From contig JALLAZ010000073.1 of the NCBI GenBank assembly GCA_036939755.1, positions 1 through 25,931 on the forward strand: 25,931 nucleotides of DNA. Reading direction: 5' to 3'. Below, piece by piece: positions 21,616 to 25,931 of the stretch (its first letter is position 1; every line of letters starts with the position of its first letter). This DNA comes from Stephanodiscus triporus (lineage: Eukaryota; Bacillariophyta; Thalassiosirophyceae; Thalassiosirales; Thalassiosiraceae). The notes beneath the pieces were generated by a model. That model had not been told where the DNA came from, did no database searches, and saw nothing but the letters and a program-made list of their open reading frames with translations. Made by a program: the position numbers and the translations under genes.

Positions 21616-21900
21616 GGTGGGGGCGGGTGTTTATCGGCCGGACCACGAAATCTGAATCGGCGAGCGAAGCCCAACGCAAATAGGTACGATACCTACTCTA
21701 GAGTACTCTACGAACAGCGATAATGGTATGTACGTACTCTAGGTACTCCTAGATAACCAACGAACACAAAAAAACTGCCGTCATCATGGCCATGGACGCC
21801 GCCGCCGATGGACATAAATAATAGCAGCATTCACACTGCTAGAGTAGAGATAGAGAGATCACATAATCACCGAATAACACAACAAACATAAATCTTCATC
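21616..21900. promoter_or_regulatory. divergent promoter region of ATP synthase d and AP-4 epsilon
   Basis: Within 285 bp, GTACTC occurs three times (21703, 21734, 21743) and a perfect 12-bp palindrome TACTCTAGAGTA lies at 21694..21705. AGGTACGATACCT just upstream is a further short inverted repeat (about 21682..21694). Both flanking genes could use this region. No factor is identified. Confidence 0.45.
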
Positions 21901-24900
21901 ATGTCGGGAATGCACCTCAGCAAGGAGTTCTTCGAACTCATCAAGGCGATCGGCGAGTCAAAGTCAAAGCAGGAGGAGGATCGCATCATCATGCGGGAGG
22001 TGAATACACTGAAAAAAAAGCTAGAGTCCGGCGGCGCTGGCGGTGGCTCCAGCCCGAGCCTCGGGATGATTCCCGGATCGCCACTTTTGCCGGGCGCGGT
22101 GGGCGCCGCGGGTGGGAATGGTCTGAACACTAACAAGAAGAAGGCGAGGGAATTCCTCGTTAGGGTGTTGTACGTGGAGATGTTGGGCCACGATGGGGGC
22201 TTCGGATACATCAAGGCCGTGGTGAGTGTCGAGTGTGCACGTACAATTGCCCTCCTCGACTTGCAGCCCCTTTTTTTGTTTGATGCTGAATGATGATCAA
22301 TGTAAATTACCAAGATCTGTTCTGATTTCCCCTTGAAGAAAGATCATTATTTTTTACTGACAGCATTGATGAAATAATCATGGCTTATCACGCCATAGTT
22401 TCAATTCACTTCCAATCTCACCTCGCGCTGTGATTATTCGAATTCTCATCTCGCAGGAATTGGCCGCCTCCCAATCCATCATCCACAAACGTACTGGCTA
22501 CCTCGTCTGCTCCTGCTGCCTCTCCCCCGAACATGAATTTCGTTTCATGCTCATTAATCAAATGCAACGTGATTTGATCTCGTCGAATTTGCTCGAGGCA
22601 TGTGGTGCCCTCATCGCCGTGACGACTCTCATCACCGCTGATTTGGTGGGCACCGTAAGCACCCAGGTCATGGCCCTGCTCGACCATACGGCAGAAACTG
22701 TGAGAAAGAAGGCCATCATCGCCCTGCACAGGCTGCACCAGCTAGCTCCCGACACGGTAACGAGACGGGAGCTCGTCGAGAAGGTCAGGAAGGTGCTGTG
22801 CGATCGCGACCCTGCCGTGATGGGGGCGACTCTCAACGTCATCGAGGCCTTGGCGCGCGTTGACGACCAACCCTTCAAGGACTTGGTCCCCAGCTTGATT
22901 TCTATCCTTAAACAAATTTGCGAGAGAAGGCTGCCGAGCGAGTTCGACTACCATCGCATCCCGGCTCCATGGATACAGATGAAAATTGTTAGAATTTTGT
23001 CCATCATTGGGAAGAATGACGTTACCAGCAGTGAAGGGATGTACGAAATATTGTTGGATTGTTTGAGGAAGGCCGAGGAGTCCAGGATTAATGCCTCCGA
23101 TGCGATTGTGTACGAATGCGTTCGATGTATTACGAACATTTATCCCAACCCAGTTCTGTTGGACGCGGCGGGGGCTTCCATTTCACGGTTCCTGTCCTCA
23201 CCAGTCAAAAATCTTAGGTATTTGGGTGTAACCGGCCTGGCGTCTATCGTCGAGAGGCATCCCAAGTATGCTGCGGATCATCAGTTGGCGGTGATCGAAT
23301 GCCTTGAAGATCAAGATGAAACGCTGCTGCGCAAAACGTTGGATCTGTTGTATCGCATGACAAACCCGGTCAACGTTGCTTTCATTACCGACCGATTGCT
23401 CCATTTCTTGCGTGGTTCTACAGACCCCTATCTAAAATCCGACTTGACTGCAAAGATTTGTAACATATCGGAACGATACGCTCCAAACAATGCATGGTAC
23501 GTAAGGACTATTACCGAGCTGTTCAAAATTGCTGGCGATCTGGTAGATCCAGCGGTGGCTACAAATCTTATGTCATTAATTGCGGAAGGAACTGGAAGTG
23601 AAGAGGACGATGAAGAGGCGGACATGGTGTTACGAAAGCAAGCAGTTGAGCTCTATGTGAACCTGCTGAGCAATCCTCCCAACCGTATGCCACGCGTCCT
23701 AGTGGAGACACTCGCGTGGGTTCTTGGGGAGTACGGGTACCTCAGCTCTGCCATGCCCCTTGATGCTATTATCGATGGAATGTGCACACTGCTTCAATCT
23801 GGTAGCACTGCCAGACTGGGAGGAGGTGCTCCGTCCACTCGTCGCCTGATTTTGTCGGCCATAATGAAGATGGTCGCGCAGTATGGTAGCTGCCCCACCG
23901 CTGCCGCGAAGCTCATTGACGCCTACACCAAAAGTTCAGATCCCGATGCGCAAAGGAGATGCCTCGAATTCCAGACTATCTTGACTCAAGCACCGTATTT
24001 GCTGGAGGAGGTGTTCCCGGTGGATGCCAGTCTAGAAGATGTCGAAGTAGACGTGGACATGAGCTTTTTTGATGGATTGGTTTCCGAGGCCATCTCCAAT
24101 GGAGCGAGGCCGTATCAAAAAATTGAGGGCGACGATGATGACGATGTGAACGCATATGTCGCTAACATTGCGAGTTCATTCAAAACAAAACCGTACGAAA
24201 AGCCACCGGAGAAGGGCTACGGGCAACATCCCATGCATGGGCTTTCTGGGATGGGAAGCACGACTATGGGCCCTGGTGGATCAGCCAACGTAGCTTTACC
24301 TCCAGGCAGTTCTTCTGGTGCAGGTGGCCCACTAGCGGCTGCCGCCCCCACGGCACATTCTGCAAATCCCGGAGAGCCTCAGCTTGTCTTGCGAAATGTA
24401 GCCAATGTTTGGGGAAAGCAACCAGTCCCAGCACCCGCACCCGCAGCGTTCGTGTCCTCGCCTTCGTCATTCGCCAGTAGGACTCCCGCACCTGCGCCAG
24501 CTGGCTATGGGGGATTTGGAGCTAGCGCACCAGCCGCAGCACTTCCGTTAGCGCCGGTCAAAACAGCTGGGCAGCTGGAAAAAGAGAGAATGGCTGCGGC
24601 ACTGTTTGGAGGTATATCAGGATCTTCTTCGCCGCTGCCGCCGCCGCCACCACCAGCTCCTATCCGACCAGCAGCAATGGCAACACCTCACGCGACCCCA
24701 GCCGCATCTGTTCCTCAGCCAACACCATCTTCAGCCGCTTTCACACCTTCGCCAGTTACTCCTGCGGTCTCTGCACCAGAAGTGGACTTATTAGGTTTTG
24801 ATATGGAGGCGACTATCACAGCACCAACTACTTCGGTGGACATGTTAGCTCCCACACCATATGTAGCCGAACCTGTTCCTGTCCCACCAGCTGCCCCACC

Positions 24901-25477
24901 TACACCCAGTCCTGCTGCGCCAGCCCCTACACCTGCTGATCCCTGTAAGTTCTATGTGTATTGCCGACTATTTTCACTCATTACTACCGCCTTATTTATC
25001 AACACATTTATGAAATCACACATGGTAGTTGCTGCTGCTGGCCTGTTGGATGGGTTTGCGGAAGTTTCTCCACTTCCTTCTTTCTCGTTGACAAGTGCAC
25101 TCGATTCTGCCAAGTTTGAGTTTGGCGGCGCCCCGATTGCTCCACTTACCATCACTACGCCACAATTTGGTGAACGTTGGGGCCAATGCCCGTCCACTCA
25201 CCCTATCAACATTCCATCCTCCACAAGCTCAAGCACCCTATTGAAATTCATGGGAATATGTGAAAGAGCAGGACTGCACAAGGTCGAAGAAATCGCTGCA
25301 ACGAACGAAGGAATAGCAGCGTGTATGACTGGAGGCGGCTCATCGGTGGCGTTGGTTCATGGGAAGATTTTCCCTTTGCCCGGGGGCACCAGCTCTCGCG
25401 TTACTGTGACAGTGAAGAGCACAGACCCACAGCTTGGGCTTAGTTTGTCCATGTATCTGCAGAATATGATTCGTTAG
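21901..25477 (+). CDS. AP4E1: AP-4 complex subunit epsilon (three exons)
   Basis: Exons 21901..22221, 22457..24944 and 25029..25477 give 1085 residues. The start is MSGMHLSKEFFELIKAIGE, like plant AP-4 epsilon (SKEFLDLVKSIGEARSK). The adaptin trunk runs to about residue 630, with family blocks REFLVRVLYVEMLGH, FGYIKAVELAAS (rebuilt across intron 1), NYHRIPAPWIQ-like sequence and WVLGEYGYL at about 528. A Pro/Ala-rich hinge follows to about 945, then a C-terminal appendage domain. AP-4 sorts cargo at the trans-Golgi; its epsilon, beta4, mu4 and sigma4 subunits form a heterotetramer (family knowledge). A Gly/Pro-rich insert at about 45 to 75 is unusual. The hinge carries a clathrin-box match LLGFD (885 to 889) and, after splicing, DPF (935 to 937) near LLDGF (942 to 946). 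Confidence 0.95.
22222..22456 (+). other. first intron of AP-4 epsilon
   Basis: Donor GTG|GTGAGT at 22222, acceptor CTCGCAG at 22456, 235 bp. Splicing joins the frames as Lys-Ala-Val-Glu-Leu-Ala, matching the conserved AP-4 epsilon sequence. Confidence 0.93.
24945..25028 (+). other. short in-frame intron in the AP-4 epsilon hinge
   Basis: GTAAGT donor at 24945 and acceptor ATGGTAG ending at 25028 bound 84 bp, a multiple of three with no stop in the coding frame. If unspliced it would insert 28 hydrophobic residues into a Pro/Ala-rich hinge; if spliced, Asp-Pro and Phe are joined. The donor is a strong consensus, so splicing is the likely state. Confidence 0.7.
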
Positions 25478-25931
25478 AGGTGGGTGGGAGCATTTGTTGT
25501 AGCCAAATGAACATAAAATAAGACAGTTCTCGAAAAAACGTCTCGGCTATCCGCGCATCAGCGTGGTATCAGAATGAAATCCTGGGGTAACAACTGAGAA
25601 AAAGTTCTTGCCTAGGATTCCTGGAAAATTCTTAACCACTTTCACCGATTTTTTCGTTAGAGGTAGCTTCGTCTGTCTACTGTACATATGACCCGAATTT
25701 ACCATCGGGTCCCTGAAAATCGAGATTTTCACTATTGTTGGGCAGGTCAAAAAATTAGGAAGTCCCACTCGGGGCATGGTTTGGTGATTGGAGTTGAGGG
25801 ATATTAGGTAGGGTGACTCTTTGATAAGAAACGACTGAGGTACAGTCGTGCTACAGTATAAGGAACACCCTGTGTGGTGCCGTGGGCATGTTCCTTCTAC
25901 TGTAGTGTTCCTTTTACTGTATTAGAGTGCT
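25478..25931. other. 3' flank of AP-4 epsilon with no recognised gene
   Basis: The AP-4 epsilon 3' UTR starts here; ACATAAAATAAG at about 25509 could serve for polyadenylation. A 76-codon minus-strand ORF (25777..25547, starting ATG) shows no recognisable domain, so it is not called as a gene. The last 80 bp carry terminal-repeat-like motifs, described separately. Confidence 0.5.
25851..25921. repeat. three copies of a transposon-terminus-like 16-17-bp motif
   Basis: CTACAGTATAAGGAACA at 25851..25867 is inverted at 25889..25905 (TGTTCCTTCTACTGTAG, 16 of 17 bases complementary). A third copy, TGTTCCTTTTACTGTA, follows in direct tandem at 25906..25921. The first pair can fold into a hairpin with a 21-bp loop. 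The TACAGTA ends look like Tc1/mariner or pogo-type termini next to a TA target (inference). Confidence 0.6.

Noticed and set aside
25470..25664. 12-bp direct repeat TTCGTTAGAGGT at 25470 and 25653
   Set aside because: Short, no further similarity around it, and the first copy overlaps the AP-4 epsilon stop; it is likely chance.
25547..25777. 76-codon minus-strand ORF after AP-4 epsilon
   Set aside because: It has an ATG but no recognisable domain and no supporting context, so chance is as likely.
1..25931. CRISPR arrays, tRNA or rRNA genes, bacterial operons
   Set aside because: No regular spaced repeats, no tRNA-like arms and no rRNA sequence seen; the introns and gene content are nuclear eukaryotic.

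Overview
This window is a piece of a nuclear eukaryotic genome, most likely a diatom or another stramenopile (inference). The genes are compact and closely spaced, and introns are short (about 55 to 235 bp) with GT..AG borders. Several proteins carry long Ser, Asp, Gly, Pro, His or Gln runs. The gene set is typical of a eukaryote with plant-like AP-4 and HEATR5/SWEETIE proteins. Nothing in the sequence fixes the species.

Positions 1 to about 3200 are gene-poor. They hold a small protein with two tandem Zn2Cys6-like cysteine clusters (95..472), frame-broken open stretches up to about 1086, an unrecognised acidic fragment on the minus strand (1535..1897), and a 367-bp stretch bounded by perfect 10-bp inverted repeats resembling Stowaway termini (2247..2613).

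From 3288 the window is gene-dense. In order: a very long E2F transcription factor (+, two exons); glutamine-dependent NAD+ synthetase (-, two exons, intron inside the PP-loop codons); a small unrecognised acidic/basic protein (+) divergent from it; TRAPPC12 (-, intronless); a HEATR5/Laa1/SWEETIE homologue (+, eight inferred exons); the peripheral-stalk subunit d of mitochondrial ATP synthase (-, two exons, presequence on exon 1); and the AP-4 epsilon subunit (+, three exons). The last 450 bp have no recognisable gene but carry three copies of a 16-bp transposon-terminus-like motif.

Three of the seven recognised or convincing genes act in post-Golgi membrane traffic: TRAPPC12, HEATR5 and AP-4 epsilon. 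They sit in 15 kb, with only ATP synthase subunit d between the last two. Three intergenic gaps of 218 to 309 bp separate divergent genes and probably act as shared promoters. I inferred exon structures from splice consensus, reading frame and family conservation. All but the first HEATR5 donor are well constrained.
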